Shown here: piece after piece, positions 23,099 to 36,000 of the stretch
How the letters are laid out: every line of letters begins with the position of its first letter
Position numbering within the stretch: the stretch's first letter is position 1
Assembly (NCBI GenBank): GCA_014925825.1
Contig: JACGCK010000017.1
Span: 248,001 to 312,000, forward strand
DNA length: 64,000 nucleotides
Origin: Pholiota molesta
Lineage: Eukaryota > Basidiomycota > Agaricomycetes > Agaricales > Strophariaceae
Reading direction: 5' to 3'
Position numbers and translations under genes: made by a program
Notes under the pieces: generated by a model
Database searches by the model: none
Told to the model about the DNA's origin: nothing
What the model saw: the letters and a program-made list of their open reading frames with translations, nothing else

Positions 23099-24518
23099 TA
23101 GTGCTTTGAAGTCCGGTCCGGTCCGGTTTTTCGCCCCAAATGGCTTGGACCGAGACCGAGACCGGTCTTCCGATTCTCGAAACCTCCCAAAGACTGGACC
23201 GAACCGATGTGGACCGGTCCTGAACGGTCTTGCACAGTCCAAAGACCGGTCAAGACCGGTTACGGTTTGGACTGGTCAAGACCAGTGTGAGACTGGTCCA
23301 GACCGGCCTTGCGAGCAGCATCAGGTGGCATCTCAGCGTCTCCATGCCGCAGGAACTGCAATATTGCAGTGCCCTTGTGCATGTAGACGGCGTGGTGTCC
23401 CCGGCGCACTTGCAATGTGCCACCGCTGTTGTTGTGTCCGCCGCCGCACCGTCGTGTTCGCCGCATCGTCGTGTCCGCCGCATCGTCGTGTCCGCCGCAT
23501 CGTCGTGTCCGCCGCATCGTCGTGTCCGCCGCATCGTCGTGTCCGCCGCATTGTCGTGCCCGTCGCATCGTCGTGTCCCCCGCCGCTGCCGCCGTCGTCA
23601 TCGTGTCGTCGCCGCTGTCATCGTGTCTCCGCCGCCGCTGTCATGATGGAACTTGGTACACGGCGGCGCAGCCGCCACCGTGATGGGTGAAGACAATGCG
23701 CCGGCGTCATTGCACTGGCCGCTGGCGTTGTCGTGCTGGCCACTGGCGTCGTCGTCCCCACAGACCCCTCCCGCGGCATCGTTCCACCGTGACGTGGTGT
23801 CTGCTGGTGTTGTCGTGCTCGCCGCTGGCATCGTCGTCCCCACAAAACCCTCCCGCGGCATCGTCGCACTGTGATGTGGTAAAGACATGGCGTGCGGCAG
23901 GTGTACAGTCCACGACTGCGGTGTGGAGTGCGAGGGCGGGGGCCTGGGGGTGGACTCAGGATGCGGCGATCCCGCGGATGCTCGCTATAGACTGTGGGGA
24001 ATGGAAGATGTCAGTATAGGATTTCGGGTAGTGCAGGTGACGCACTTGACGGCTCTCCCACTTCCTGGGTCTGCCCTTGGTGTACTCCTCCCCTATTCTG
24101 TCATTGTACGTGATTGACCCACTTGCAAGGGAGGGTCGAAGTTGAGTCGAAGTGGGCATGGTGGTGGTGAGAGTGCAAGCCATCAACCGTTGTTACAACG
24201 GTTGATGGCCATTTCGGCGAACGCCGGAACCTGCGCACAGCCTCGTTTCCAAAGTCAGACGAAATCTAGACTAAAAATTGTAGTGATAAGTCAGTATTTA
24301 CTGAACATTTGATAGAAAATAATTTATACTAAAGAAGACTGGTCCAGACCGGTCCAACCGGTCTTTGGCCGGTCTTGTATTTTTGAAAATCATGATGGAC
24401 CGAAGACCGGACCACGGTTACGGTCTTGATCGGTCCTCGGATTTTCCGGTCTTGATCGGTTATGGTCCGGTCCAGTCCCGGTCTTTGGCCGGTCCTGTAA
24501 CTGGACCTCAAAGCACTA
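23099..24518. mobile_element. Non-autonomous hAT-type DNA transposon
   Basis: 1,420 bp ending in inverted repeats: TAGTGCTTTGAAGTCC at the left, and the right end reads TAGTGCTTTGAGGTCC on the other strand. It is flanked by a perfect 8-bp duplication GTAGCGAC (23091-23098 and 24519-24526). Eight-bp duplications and TAGNG ends are hallmarks of hAT elements. Both subterminal regions are dense in GGTCC/GACCGGTC motifs, which in hAT elements bind transposase. There is no transposase gene. The centre is GC-rich, with a 17-bp minisatellite. Excising it and one duplication copy restores the HEAT exon. Confidence 0.9.
23451..23577. repeat. 17-bp minisatellite inside the hAT element
   Basis: About seven tandem copies of CGTGTCCGCCGCATCGT, the later copies with substitutions. 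The unit length is not a multiple of three, so it opens long low-complexity frames in all phases. These are not genes. Confidence 0.85.
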
Positions 24519-24526
24519 GTAGCGAC
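24519..24526. repeat. Target-site duplication, right copy (hAT)
   Basis: GTAGCGAC, identical to 23091-23098, directly abutting the right terminal inverted repeat. Confidence 0.9.
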
Positions 24527-27299
24527 CAGTTTGGGGATCATCCCTTTGCTATCCAACGTCTCCTGGAGCGCGTCTAAACAAGATATATATAGAGACAAAG
24601 AAGATCGATTGATGCAAGGACACACCAAATTCGGAGAGACTCTTCAGGATTTGAATGGTTTGTTCCCGCATTCTCCAGTCATCCGAATTGTCCAACATCT
24701 TGATGATCTCAGGGATAGACGATTTTATGTCAGGCAGATAAGATTCTGGGAAGGAAAAGTCAAATTCAGGATCTATATAGGATTGAATCGGAATGACAAA
24801 CCGTGTTTGCTGAATTCTAGCAAAGCATCGGCTGCTGCAGCTTGGACGTCGGAGTCGGCGTCTGCGAATGTAGTGATGAGTTTCGTGATTCCTCTTTCTA
24901 TTACCATCAACCTGGTAAAAATTTCTGAGATGAAATCTTAGAGAACTAGAGAATAATTATTGGTGAATTATTTGAAACCGACCTGAATCGCACAGCTCGC
25001 TAAATTTTAACAAGGCCCTGACGGCTGCAGTGCAAACATCTTCATCCATGTCTTGGAGCATACCAATGACCTTTCTAATGGCTTCGCTAGTCTCTCCTTT
25101 GGCCAGGAATATTTCTGCAAATATATGTGAATAGGACAGTGTGAATATTAGGTAAGGCATAGGTAAGACTGACTCTGTTCTGCTAGCTTTATCATCACTT
25201 GGACCGCTTGCTTGCGGATAATCCAACTTTCGCTCTCCAGCTGATTGAGGATCATCACAGAGATTGTTCGGATGTCGCTCTGGTACAATTCTGAAATTAC
25301 AATCAGTACCTGAAATAGAGCTTGTCAGATCTTCTTGCTCAACCCACCGTGATCTAGAAGCTTTCCAAGATTTTCCTCATACAGCTGACTGCGTGTTTGG
25401 CATACTAGTTGGAGAACTTCATTCTTCCACATCTTAGCTGTAATTCCCTTCAGTGTATCCCCATACCATTTGCCATCAGAAACTCACCTAGCTCATCCCA
25501 GAGTCTTTCAATAATTACTTTGCTCATATCGTCCACTGGGCCGAAAAAAATCGGTTCCGGTGAGGCCGTAGCCGTGGTAGCTTCCAAAGTCTCAATAAGC
25601 ATCATATCGAAATGCACGTAATGAATTGACGTACATTCAATTTCAATGATCATCGCTAGACCATAGGCACATATGCGTTTCACATTTTTTTCGCCGTGAA
25701 GAAGACCTCTACATACACTGGCGCCCAATATAGAACGCAGACCTAAGTCAGAAAAGTGTCCACGGAGTATTTTTTCCCAATCAATCTCTATGATGTCATC
25801 TCTATCGTAGTCAGCCCTCTTAGCGACTAGTCTGTTGATGTGAATACTCAGTAACAATAGACGACAAGCCTCTGGAACGAGTTTTGATAACCTCCATTGA
25901 CTGTCAATATCTCGGGTGATCCACGAAGACTTGTCGTCATCTGATAAAATACTAGGTTCCGCCATTTTCGAAAGGAGACGTATACATGTAATTCCTTGTC
26001 CAACGATAGAATGGAGAGTACCGGCAAAAGCATCTTCACTGTGTGTATCGGAACCAGCCGTATGTTTTAGAACCGATAATGTGGGTCCCACTGTTATTGT
26101 CTGCACTCGGTGAGCGAAGCTTTGTAGCCTCACAGAAAGTGCATCAGCAATTTCAGAAGCCTGCCTTTCTACACCCCTGTACCACTTTGTTGAGTCGGGG
26201 CTTTCTAGCTTGTCATCCAGTATAGATGCGGCGGCGCAGAAAATTTCGTCATCGGAGGAACGGTTGAGCTTTGATCTCAAAATTTGGATCTTGGGGTCGG
26301 TGTCCGTATCATCAAGGGTAGTATTGGCGGAGAAGAGTTTAGTAAGGGGAGTTTGGTAAGGGCACTCAGGCCAAATCCACGGAAGCACAGTGAGCGCAGC
26401 ATAAGCGGAAGCGCCCAAGCTAACCAGGACTGCCGATGCCGCGATTATCGTCAAAGGACTGGACCACGAATCCAGACAGGAACATCGCGAGGCCGGCTTG
26501 CGTCAGAAGGGGAACTCCGGTGATAACATTATCCATGTACCAATGCTTGGTAGCTCTGTCGCGTTTCCAGCGATTCAATGCGCGCTCAGCAGGATTATGG
26601 GGAATTTCTCGCAGAATTTCGCCGAGCCATCCCTTCGCGAGCACGCCCCAGAGAGCGCCGATCAGGGTAACTACAAGGCTGCCATACCAGAGGGAGCCGG
26701 CGGTGAGGACAGCCCGCGATGGGTGTTCCAATTCTCCGGGTGCTGTATCATTACGAAGAATAGACACGATCTCCTTCAGCGTGATGAGTTGAGGATCCGG
26801 GCGAAGGTGGAATCGAAGGTCGACCAAAAAAGCTGAGATTACCGCAGCAAAAAGACCAGCCTGCGTGGTGTTTTCAAGTTAATGACTCAGTCAAACCGTC
26901 GAGATCACTCACAAAAACGAGGAGAGAGTCCAACTCTGTTTTCCAGATGCCCACTTTCCATTTCGCTTCGGCGGCAGCTTCTTCCAGGAATAACTTCCAG
27001 AACTTATCGTTGTTGTCTGACTCGTCACTTTGATCTGTTGATTTTTCTTCTCCCGCATGGAGTTCTTCAGCAATTGGCTCTTCTGCTCGCGGGGTACCGT
27101 TCTCCAAATCAGGCGGCAAACGCTGTTGTTGCATTGAATTCAGGAAAAGTCCCACTGTATAGGAGATTACACCTACCCGCTGAAATTGATTTTTCTTGAA
27201 GCTCATAACAGTAGTGAATGAAGTAGAGCTGGTTGACGACGTACGGGGTATCGTTTGAATTGTGCAGAATATATGTGAGAAAGAAATAGAAGATCATAT

Positions 27300-27480
27300 C
27301 CCATCAGATACAGAATCTCTGCGGAAGGCTGAGAAATGAACAGCTTCGACATCCAGCATGGAAGTATTTGAATAGAATTGTGGAAGAAAATGTCGGATTA
27401 GACGCCTGGCTGCTGGCATGAGCGCTTGATAAGAGTAGGACGAAAATAGCTGGAACGACGATTCTGAATGTACCCTCAAT
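27300..27480. repeat. Upstream-flank repeat, copy next to gene A
   Basis: The segment upstream of gene A (CATCCAGCATGGAAG, TTAGACGCC, GAGCGCTTGATAAGAG, GTACCCTCAAT) recurs in the same order upstream of gene B at about 36690-36860. The duplicated unit therefore included 5' flanking DNA. Confidence 0.65.
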
Positions 27481-28719
27481 ATGGAGAACCTCCAGTGCAG
27501 GTGTTGACGTTGATCAAGCGTCAGATTAGATGGCCCTGTGTCTCCGCCCTCGAGGTTCTTGACACTGACAGGTATCTGCAGGAGTACGCAGCAGAAAGCA
27601 GCCAACATTCGACATACAGAATGTATATTTCTGATGCTCGCACACACTTGACACATGAGGTTTCGAGCTGTGAGAGACTCCCAATTTGGATCTGAAATTC
27701 TCATGAGCCGCTGTGTCGAATGATCTATGGGTCGGACCAAGGTCGGACATATGATTCCACCATCTACCAACCTCGTCAGCTAAGAAGCTGAAGAACAATA
27801 CTGGTCGAAGACGAACTCAAGACCCACAAACACTGGGTGACTATTCATAACAATAACTTGAATTATTTATAGAACTTGAAAACAGCGAGGAGATTCCAGT
27901 GATCAGACGTCTAATCCAGGCGACCGCCCGCCTTTACTCGATGACGATTTCAACTGGCTGGAATGTCTAGCATTTCTAGTGGTCTTGCCCGCCAAACCAT
28001 CGAATTTCGACCACATTCATTCCCACATACAGACATTCTTTTATGCACATGTACCCGAGATCTTATTTCCGACAACGCTGATTATTGTGATTTGAAATTC
28101 CTCTACATATATTCATCCGCGTCTGACTCGGTGACATGCCATACGTATGCAGCTAGCATATAACACAGATCGCTGAATATTATACGCGCGTTCTTCGTCA
28201 ACGGCAACGCAGTCAGACCAATGGACCATTCCACGAGCAGGATGAACTGATGGGCGTCAGATTAGCTATGGAGCATATGCTATGACGATCAGGCAGTCGG
28301 GGTATGGTGCACGCATAAAGGGCGTCGTTGTGAAGTCCAGCGACAGTAAGATGTCGTGCCCACAACTATCTGCGCGCATCATCATTGACGCCACTGATAT
28401 TATACTGATGTGGTTGTATTTCAGCATACCATATTAGATGAAGTATTATCGGGGAAACGACATCGGGATCTAGGGCCTGAGGGTGCTAGTCAAAGGCTGT
28501 GGTCCCGTCAGCGTCTTGGTGCGAAGTGAAACTTCTACAGAGTGCACCTCAGACAGACGGTTGATGCATGCTATCGATGCCTGAGCATTATTATTAAGTT
28601 CAGGAAAGAGCCCATTGGAAAGATCGAGCTCACCCTCTGAGACAGTTTTCTCTTGAGATAGTAGGTCCTCCTTGCGACTCGTCAAACCCGCACAGGAATT
28701 CAGAAATCCTGTTCGCGAA

Positions 28720-28860
28720 GGTTGAAAATAGACGAGTTTCGACGTCCAGCATGGAAGTAATTTGCAAGAGCCGCAGATGGAAGTGTGCGGTTTGACACTT
28801 GGCATGCTGGGTTACGCGCTCGGCGGTCTGGTACAATAAAGCAGCGAGGGAGCGAGGCAT
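28720..28860. repeat. Upstream-flank repeat, third partial copy
   Basis: CGACGTCCAGCATGGAAG and its surroundings resemble the flanks at 27340-27365 and 36690-36715. No HEAT or DUF6535 coding sequence follows, so this may be the remnant of a third gene copy. Confidence 0.45.
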
Positions 28861-29759
28861 TGTGTATTTTTGAAAAAGCAGTCAGCCACATGAAGGAACG
28901 TAGGACGTTAAAACAAGCGACGAGCCCTGGCAAGAGCTCAAGTCGCCTGCACGGAAGAGCTCACCTTTGGTTGTAGCAGTGCGCATTCATTATCCACGCA
29001 GTTGAGCATGGCCCCGCAGGCATTCGCAGCACCACGAACCGTTCGAAGAATAGCTACGCGAGAGTGCGCTCGACCTCGGAAAGTGGCAGCTGACGTTTTA
29101 TGGTATTTTGTAACGAGCCGAGTTAACAATGTTTTCTCGGCGGCTTTGAGGAAGACGAATGCGCATTAGTTTGTGGATGAGAGAAGAACGTCAGTGGAAC
29201 ACAGCGCACCTATGGATCGCCCACTCGATGGGTCTTCCGGGTTCCTTGTGGTGTCCCGATCCGTGTCCGTCCGTCATCGATTCGTCTGCCATCGTGTCTC
29301 CGTCATCATCCATACCAATCGTCGACTATGTCGTCTTCACCAAATCATCCAATCAAGAGACATTTCGTTTGCCAGGTAGCCGTCCCGCCTGCCGCAATTG
29401 CCCCCATCGTATGTGTAAAGCAAAACCACACTGGTTTCGCTTGCACCAGCATGAATGTGGAGGATAAAATAATCCTGGCATGGACAACCTGTTGGTTGCG
29501 TTGGCTCATGAGATCTGAAATTGCGATGTTCATCGTGCTTGCGAGAGAGAGAGCGCTGTGGTTCGTGAAAGTGGTGGAAGACTTGCGAGCCGCGAGCACG
29601 AACGCACTTCTACAACATTCAAACTCCGATTGAATTCTCTTGCCAACATACTGTCAACTCTATCACATGTTCGTCGTTCATCCCTCCATCCGAGTCCAGA
29701 CTGCACAGCGCCAACAGATAGATCATGAGTAATACGAACGAGTCTTGACTCGACCCCAA

Positions 29760-30061
29760 ATGAGCAAACTTCCATATGACATTTTCAATGAAATATTTGC
29801 TCACTGCGTGTGCAACACTAAGTAATCCAACCTAACACCAGGATTTTACCGCTGCTGCTTTGCCAAGTCTGTGCCGCTTGGAGAGCGGCAGCCCCCTCCA
29901 CACCTGTCCTCTGGTCTCGTATCCGCTTCGTACTCCTTATAAACTGGGATAGACGCGAAGCTCCTGCCTGGGACCCGGAAGCCTCGTTCGCACGTCATTG
30001 ATCAGGAAGGACATCGATTCATTTGTCCCAGGCCTACACGAATCTGCTACGTATCTATGTC
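29760..30061 (+). pseudogene. F-box gene remnant
   Basis: Starts MSKLPYDIFNEIFAHC, the first half of an F-box. After a stop and a frame change it continues with ILPLLLCQVCAAWRAAA and TPVLWSRIRFVLLINWDRRE, the usual second half and following strand of agaricomycete F-box proteins. No intron of acceptable length joins the two parts (the best would be 20 nt). The reading ends against the 3' end of gene B. A truncated, non-functional copy. Confidence 0.6.
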
Positions 30062-33000
30062 TGATTTACTGTCTACTGCTACGGGCGGCACTAGCGTAGA
30101 TAACTTGGATTTGACAGTATCGTTTCCATGTCCAAGGACAGCACTAAAGAAAAGGCTGTATTCCGAGAAAGGATGTTCAATTTTATGTGCCTCATCGAGC
30201 AATGCGGCCATATTCAGTTTGCAAACCTGAACGTCTAAATGATCCTGTCCCGCAGATGAGATACGTAGTGATGACGCAAGTGCGATACGATCGTTCATGC
30301 TAAGATGGCCTGAAAGGTAGTGAGCATTTCCTTGCATCGAACCACAAGAGGATGGTACCGTAGTTAACAAGGGCTGTCACAAGGTGTAGGAGATCTTCTG
30401 TAAGGGAGACATCCATGTTTGAAAGAACGGGGGTAAGCCTTGGAACCAACTCTCTTCCGACTATAGATACGGAAGTATTAGATCATATAAAAATGAGAAC
30501 AAGCAGCACAGCAGTACCAGTTTGTATCTCGCAAAGATCGGATACGAGTCTGCAAATCGCTTTATAAAAAGCTACCTGGTTTTTATCATCGTCCTCATCC
30601 ACTGCTGTATCGTTGCGGACATCTGAGTAACAACATCAGATAGGAACAAACTTTGTCAGAACCACTATGGAAACCTTTTGGACTATTTGGTAACTGTTTC
30701 ATAAGTATGGGAACAATGTATTTGAGTTTTGTTCGGAATTCCTCTGGTTACACCAAGATGTCAGGATAAGTATTGAACCGAAATGAGAAAGAAACTCACT
30801 GTATTCAACCAGAGAAATCATCATTTCTATAAGATTGAGAGGATATTCTTCTGGAGCGTCTTCATCCCACCCACTTATCTGCTGCGTAAGCTTCTGGACG
30901 GCGGGGACGAGATCTGGGCGGAATTCATCTATCCAACAATAAATATCATGTATTATTACAGAAAAATATTTGAAACGAACCTCTTCTAGCAAGACCTGAT
31001 ATCGCCTCAACGGCGGCAATTCTAACATTACGATCATTACTGCTAACTGCCTCGGTAAGGCCAGAAATGGCTGATTTCATGCAAGTAACAAAAGCATCTG
31101 AGGATGCATTAGCCAGAAAATATGGAGCTAGCGAGGAGAAGCGGTAACAAACCATGTTTAGCTAGTCGCGAAAGGGCTAGGACCACTTCGATTCGATCGG
31201 GGGAATTCTTGTCATACACCAATTTTGAATGGACTACCGTTTCCACCACATCTCGTGCTAATTCTAGAAGAACAAGACTTAGCTGGTAGAGAATCATAAA
31301 AAATGATGCTGATTAACTAACTGTTCAAAGCATTAGGCATCATAAGATTGCTGCCTTTGAGCCCTTTTGCAACGTTTTTAGAAACAGATCAAGTTTTAGG
31401 CGACAGGACTTACCTTCCTGTTCTGTCTCAGATAGGATAGCGATTGATCTAAATATGTAAGACGAATCTTTCTGCTTCATCTGCGTTAGGAGTTCGCAAA
31501 TATCAGTGTCGATCTGTTTGAGGAACGCATCCTCAGAAGGAGCAACTCTCATTGTTTTTAACACATTCAGGAGTTTGTACACTTCTGCGCGTACTGGTTC
31601 CTCGACCGTGTCTAGCATCGACACAACTGTTGGTAAAAATTTCGTGATGTTATCTTGAATCGTGACTTGATATGTCAGTCCCACACAAATGTAAAGTATT
31701 CGACTGACCTTGTTTCCCTAATTCTAACAACGCATTGTAAACAGCAGAACGAGCTCCGTCATTGTCGTCTACGAGTTTATTGATGAGTTTGGCAATTGCC
31801 TTCTCAGACTTCATCCTCTCCTGGAATGGGTCTGTAATTATATATGGGTCATAAGGACAAACAGCTCAACAACGTGCATAACGAACCTTTTGTGCCCAAT
31901 ATTGACAACGCATGGGCAGCGGCGATACGCACATCTTCATCTCCGTCTCCAAGTTTATTCACTAACTTCGAAACCGACATCTCCGTCTTCATAGTCTCCT
32001 GGAATATAGCTAAAAAATACAATGTTTATGATATCCGTTAATTGAGAAAAAGCAAAAGGACGAACGACGCTCAGATAGCTTTTCGAGCATGAAAATTCCT
32101 TGTTGCCGAGTGGTCCAATTTTTATCATCGAGTTGTTTCGTGATAACAGGGATCTTGGATTTGATGTCATTTTGATAAATCACTACAATCGCAAGTAGTC
32201 AAACAAGAAAATGACGCCAACATTTATATAACCAACCTTTTTCACTCAGGATTAACAAAGTCGACTGAGCTGCGCTGCGAACTGTACTGTATTGGTCGGA
32301 CAATTTTGCAATCAGCTTTGATATGATGTCCTTAGGCTCCGAGATCTTCTGGAAAGATTCTAAACAGAGATCAGGCGAATCGACATTGCTAAGTATAAAG
32401 ACAAACCTTGGGTGACAAACACTGATATTGCCTCTGCAGCCGCAGTGCGAACATCTTCGTCACGGTCATTTGCGAGCATAGCAAGCAGTTTAGGAACAAT
32501 TTTTTCAGTGTTCATAGCTTCGTGGAAATCGACTAACAAATGATATTAGAGAAGAAATTTATCCGGTCATTTTTAGGCAAATGACAAACCATTCTTAGCG
32601 AACTGCTTGAGGATTTCGATTGCTTGTTGTCGGTACTCCAGCTCTCGTTCTGTAGTTGTTGGGCGAAACTAGAGATCGAGATCAATGACTTGATCTCTTT
32701 ACCATAAGTGTCTGTAATATAGGGAAGTCATGATCAGACATAACATAAACCAAAAACATGATTTCTACCAACCATTTGTGCTCAATGTGGATAATGCTTC
32801 AACCGCCGCAAAGCGGACACTGATGTAACTGTCTGACAGTTTGCCAAAGATTTTCGATATCGTATTTTCGGAGTTAATCGCCTCCTTGAAGCAATCTGAC
32901 GAAGAGTTAGAATGTGGAGTTTCGTTGGTTTGAAGACGAACCTTTTTTGGCCAAGGCTACCAAAGCCTCGATAGCTGCAGTCCGAACGTCGTCGTCATCA

Positions 33001-36000
33001 TCCTCGAGCTTCACAATGAATTTGGTAACAACTCCGTTGGTCTTTATCGTCTCCTGAAACACGACTAGCAAAAAGTATCAGCAAGTGAACATGTTGAGAA
33101 GGATTATGGAAGACGCTACCGTTCTCGGCAAGCATTGCCAACAAGCGGATAACTTCTCGTCGAGTACTCCAGCCATCGTTGCCCAGTTGCTTCATAATGG
33201 AAGGCGTTGAAGACTTGATGTCGGAATAATACAAATCTGTCAATTGATTTAGAGATTCATATAGGGACACACTAGGTACGACAGACCATAGTCGCTTGTA
33301 CTGATTACTCGCAGAGCTTCAACAGCTGCAGCGCGAACATCCGAGTCATCGTCTTCAAGCTTGGCCACAATTTCAGGGATTATGCCATCGGTATTCATCG
33401 TTTCGTGGAAGAGGTCTGATTAGAAAATAAATTAGGATTTCCTTTCATTCAAATGAGTCTGTAACGTACCGAGGTCAAAGAGCTTGACCAATAGTTGGAT
33501 AGTCTTTTCACGAACACTCCAGCGTTGATGGCCGAGCTGCTTGATCATAATAGGAATGGATGATTTGACGGTATTGCGATATGCCTCTGTATAGAAGTTA
33601 GTAAGGAGATCAAGATAGTACATTCAAAAAAACTAACCCCGGGTGCTTAACGCTAAGAAGGCGGCGACGACGGCAGCTTGAACATCTGAGTCATTATCAT
33701 CAAGCTTGACGATGAGTTTGGGAATCAATCCCTCGGTTTCTAACGTTTCCTGGAAGATATCTAGAAAAAATGAACAGGTGAAGAAGAGTTAAAGCCGTGA
33801 AAAAGACGCACCAAGTTCAGCGAGCTTTATCAGAATTTTCACCGTTTCTTCACGAATTCTCCAGCTATCCTTGTTATCCAATTGGTTAAAGATAGAAGGA
33901 ATGCATAATTGGATGTCGTGTCGATACGATTCTTTAAGAAAATTTAAATATAAAGTTCGAATTTGGATCGAAATCACGCACCATTTGTGCTAAACTCTAG
34001 CAAGGCATCAAGAGCAGCAGCGCGAACATCGGAGTCTTCATCTGTGACTGTAGTGACGAGTTTGGCGATTCCTTTTTCTGTTTCCATTATCTTAATCAAG
34101 GCATCTGGATGAATTTTAAGAGATATCGATAGGAATGCCTCTTGTAAACGAACCTGAATACTGCTCACTGAATGCTGACAAGGCCTTGACAGCCGCAGCA
34201 CGAACATCTTCATCGTCGTCTTCAAGCATACCGACGATTTTAGCGATGGCCCCACTATCCTCAACCGCTTCCTGGAATATGTCTTACCCATAGATGTGAA
34301 CACGAGAGTTGGAGTGGAGTAGGCAGAACACACCGTCTTCTGCAAACTTTGTTAACATTTGGATCGCTTGTTTCCGGGTAGTCCAATTCTTATTGTCCAA
34401 TTGTTCAAGGATCGTCCCAGATATTGAAGCTTTGATGTCGCTCTGGTATAATTCTGGAATGGCAATTAGCACCTGAATAAAGGTCGATGTTCGACTCACC
34501 GTGGTCAAGAAGCTTTACGAAGCTGTCTTCCTCTTCCCCTTCATTGTGCGTTTTCGTCATCAGCTGGACCACATTGTTCTTCCATATCTTCACTGACAAA
34601 ATTCCAACATCATGCTCATAGGATTGACCGTGAAGTGACGCTTACCTAGCTCGCTCCAGAGTCTTTCGGTAATAACCTTTCCAGCGTCGACCGCGGGGTC
34701 AGAGTCCTTTTCGATGAAAATCTGTTTCGGAGTGTTTGTGTTCGTGTCCTTAACCACAGTGGCTATCAAACTCCAAGTAAGCCTCAATATTCAAAGTAAA
34801 CGTCGAGCTCACTTACCTTCGACTTCAATAAACATTGCCAGACCAAGCGCGCATAATCTTTGCAAATTCTCTTTGCCGTGAAGGAGACCCCTGCATGCAC
34901 TGGCGCCCGAAATTGAACGCAAAGTCAGATCGGAAAAGGTCGCGCGAATCATGTTTTCCCAATCAATCTCCACGATATCGTCCGTGTCATAATCAGCATT
35001 CTTCGCGACTAACTTGGTGATGTGGATGCTTAACGACAGAAGACGCCACGTCGCGGGAAAGATTTTCGATGTCCTCCATTGTCGGTCGATGTCTTGCTTG
35101 ATCCACGGAGATTCTCCTTTGGAAGACAAGCTAGCCTCCATAGATTTCAAAAGGACACGTAAGCAGCCAATACCCTGTTCGATTGGTGAATAGAGATTTC
35201 CGACAAGCGCCTGCCCATTGATACCAGCGCTAGCAGTGTCCTTCAGAATCGATAGCGACGGCGCCTCCGTTATCTGTTGAACTCGGTGGGCGAAGCTCTT
35301 CAACCTCACCGAAAGCGCCTCAGAGATTTCGGCAGCTTGCTTCTCTACACCTCTGTACCATTTACTCGAGTCGTGGCTTTCCAACTTGACGTCGAGCACA
35401 GCCGCCGCAGAACAGAATATTTCGTCATTGGAAGACCGATTAAGTCTTGACATGAGGATCTTTATCTTGGACGCAGTATTCGCATCATGGGTGTTCTTGC
35501 TCTGAGGGATGGGAGGTACGAGATGAAAGATTCTCGTAAGAGGGGTTCGGTAGGGACACTCGGGTCGGAAGTATGGCAGGAACGTGAACACCGCGTAAGC
35601 GAGGGCCCCTAAGATAACGTAAACCAAAACTTGAAGGCCAATACCATCGTCATCGCCAAAGGACTGAACTACGAACCCGGACAAGAACATCGCAAGGCCG
35701 ATTTGAGTTAAAAGTGGAACTGCTGTGATGACCGAGTCCATGTGCCAATTTTTCGCGGCTCTGTCGCGCCTCCAGCGCTCCAGCGCTCGATCCGCGGGAT
35801 TGTTGGGAGGTTCGCGTAGGATTTCCCCGAGCCATCCCTTTGCAAGTACACCCCAGAGAGCGCCGATGAGGGTAACGACAAGGCTGCCGTACCAAAGATA
35901 TCCGACTGCGCGCACGGCTGGTGCTGGTGTCTCGAACTCCATAGGACCCGTGTCATTGGTAAGAATCAATGCGATTTTGTTGAGCGCGATGAGCTGTGGA

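Larger units (their letters stand above)
19469..27206 (-). pseudogene. DUF6535-like membrane module plus HEAT repeats, gene A (disrupted)
   Basis: The start exon is MSFKKNQFQR. An acidic linker follows, then FWKLF.EEAAAEAKWKVG, the TELDSLLVF helix, LWYGSLVVTLIGALWGVLAK, VPLLTQAGLAMFLSGFVVQ and a fourth hydrophobic segment. This is a four-helix module of the DUF6535 type. A ~250-aa helical linker comes next. Then come 16 exons of about 110-130 nt, each coding one HEAT-like repeat. They alternate between a 'YQxDIKxSIxxIIxQLD' form and an 'FQETxxxEGxxxKLxxKLEDDDSDVRAAAxxAL' form. Further helical exons end at the stop at 19469. The gene is 1:1 collinear with gene B. Two lesions: a hAT element splits the 5th HEAT exon (between KLV and ATLEDDD), and the frame is lost near 26430, where about 5 nt present in gene B are missing. 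Ancestral role unknown: a membrane-anchored repeat scaffold by architecture. Confidence 0.75.

Noticed and set aside
23451..23577. CRISPR-like regular direct repeats
   Set aside because: Head-to-tail 17-bp units with no spacers, in a eukaryotic genome; a minisatellite.
23052..23690. Long Arg/Ser/Pro and Thr/Asp-rich open frames on both strands
   Set aside because: They are produced by the 17-bp minisatellite and GC-rich core of the hAT element, are open in several phases at once, and have no start, splice or domain support.
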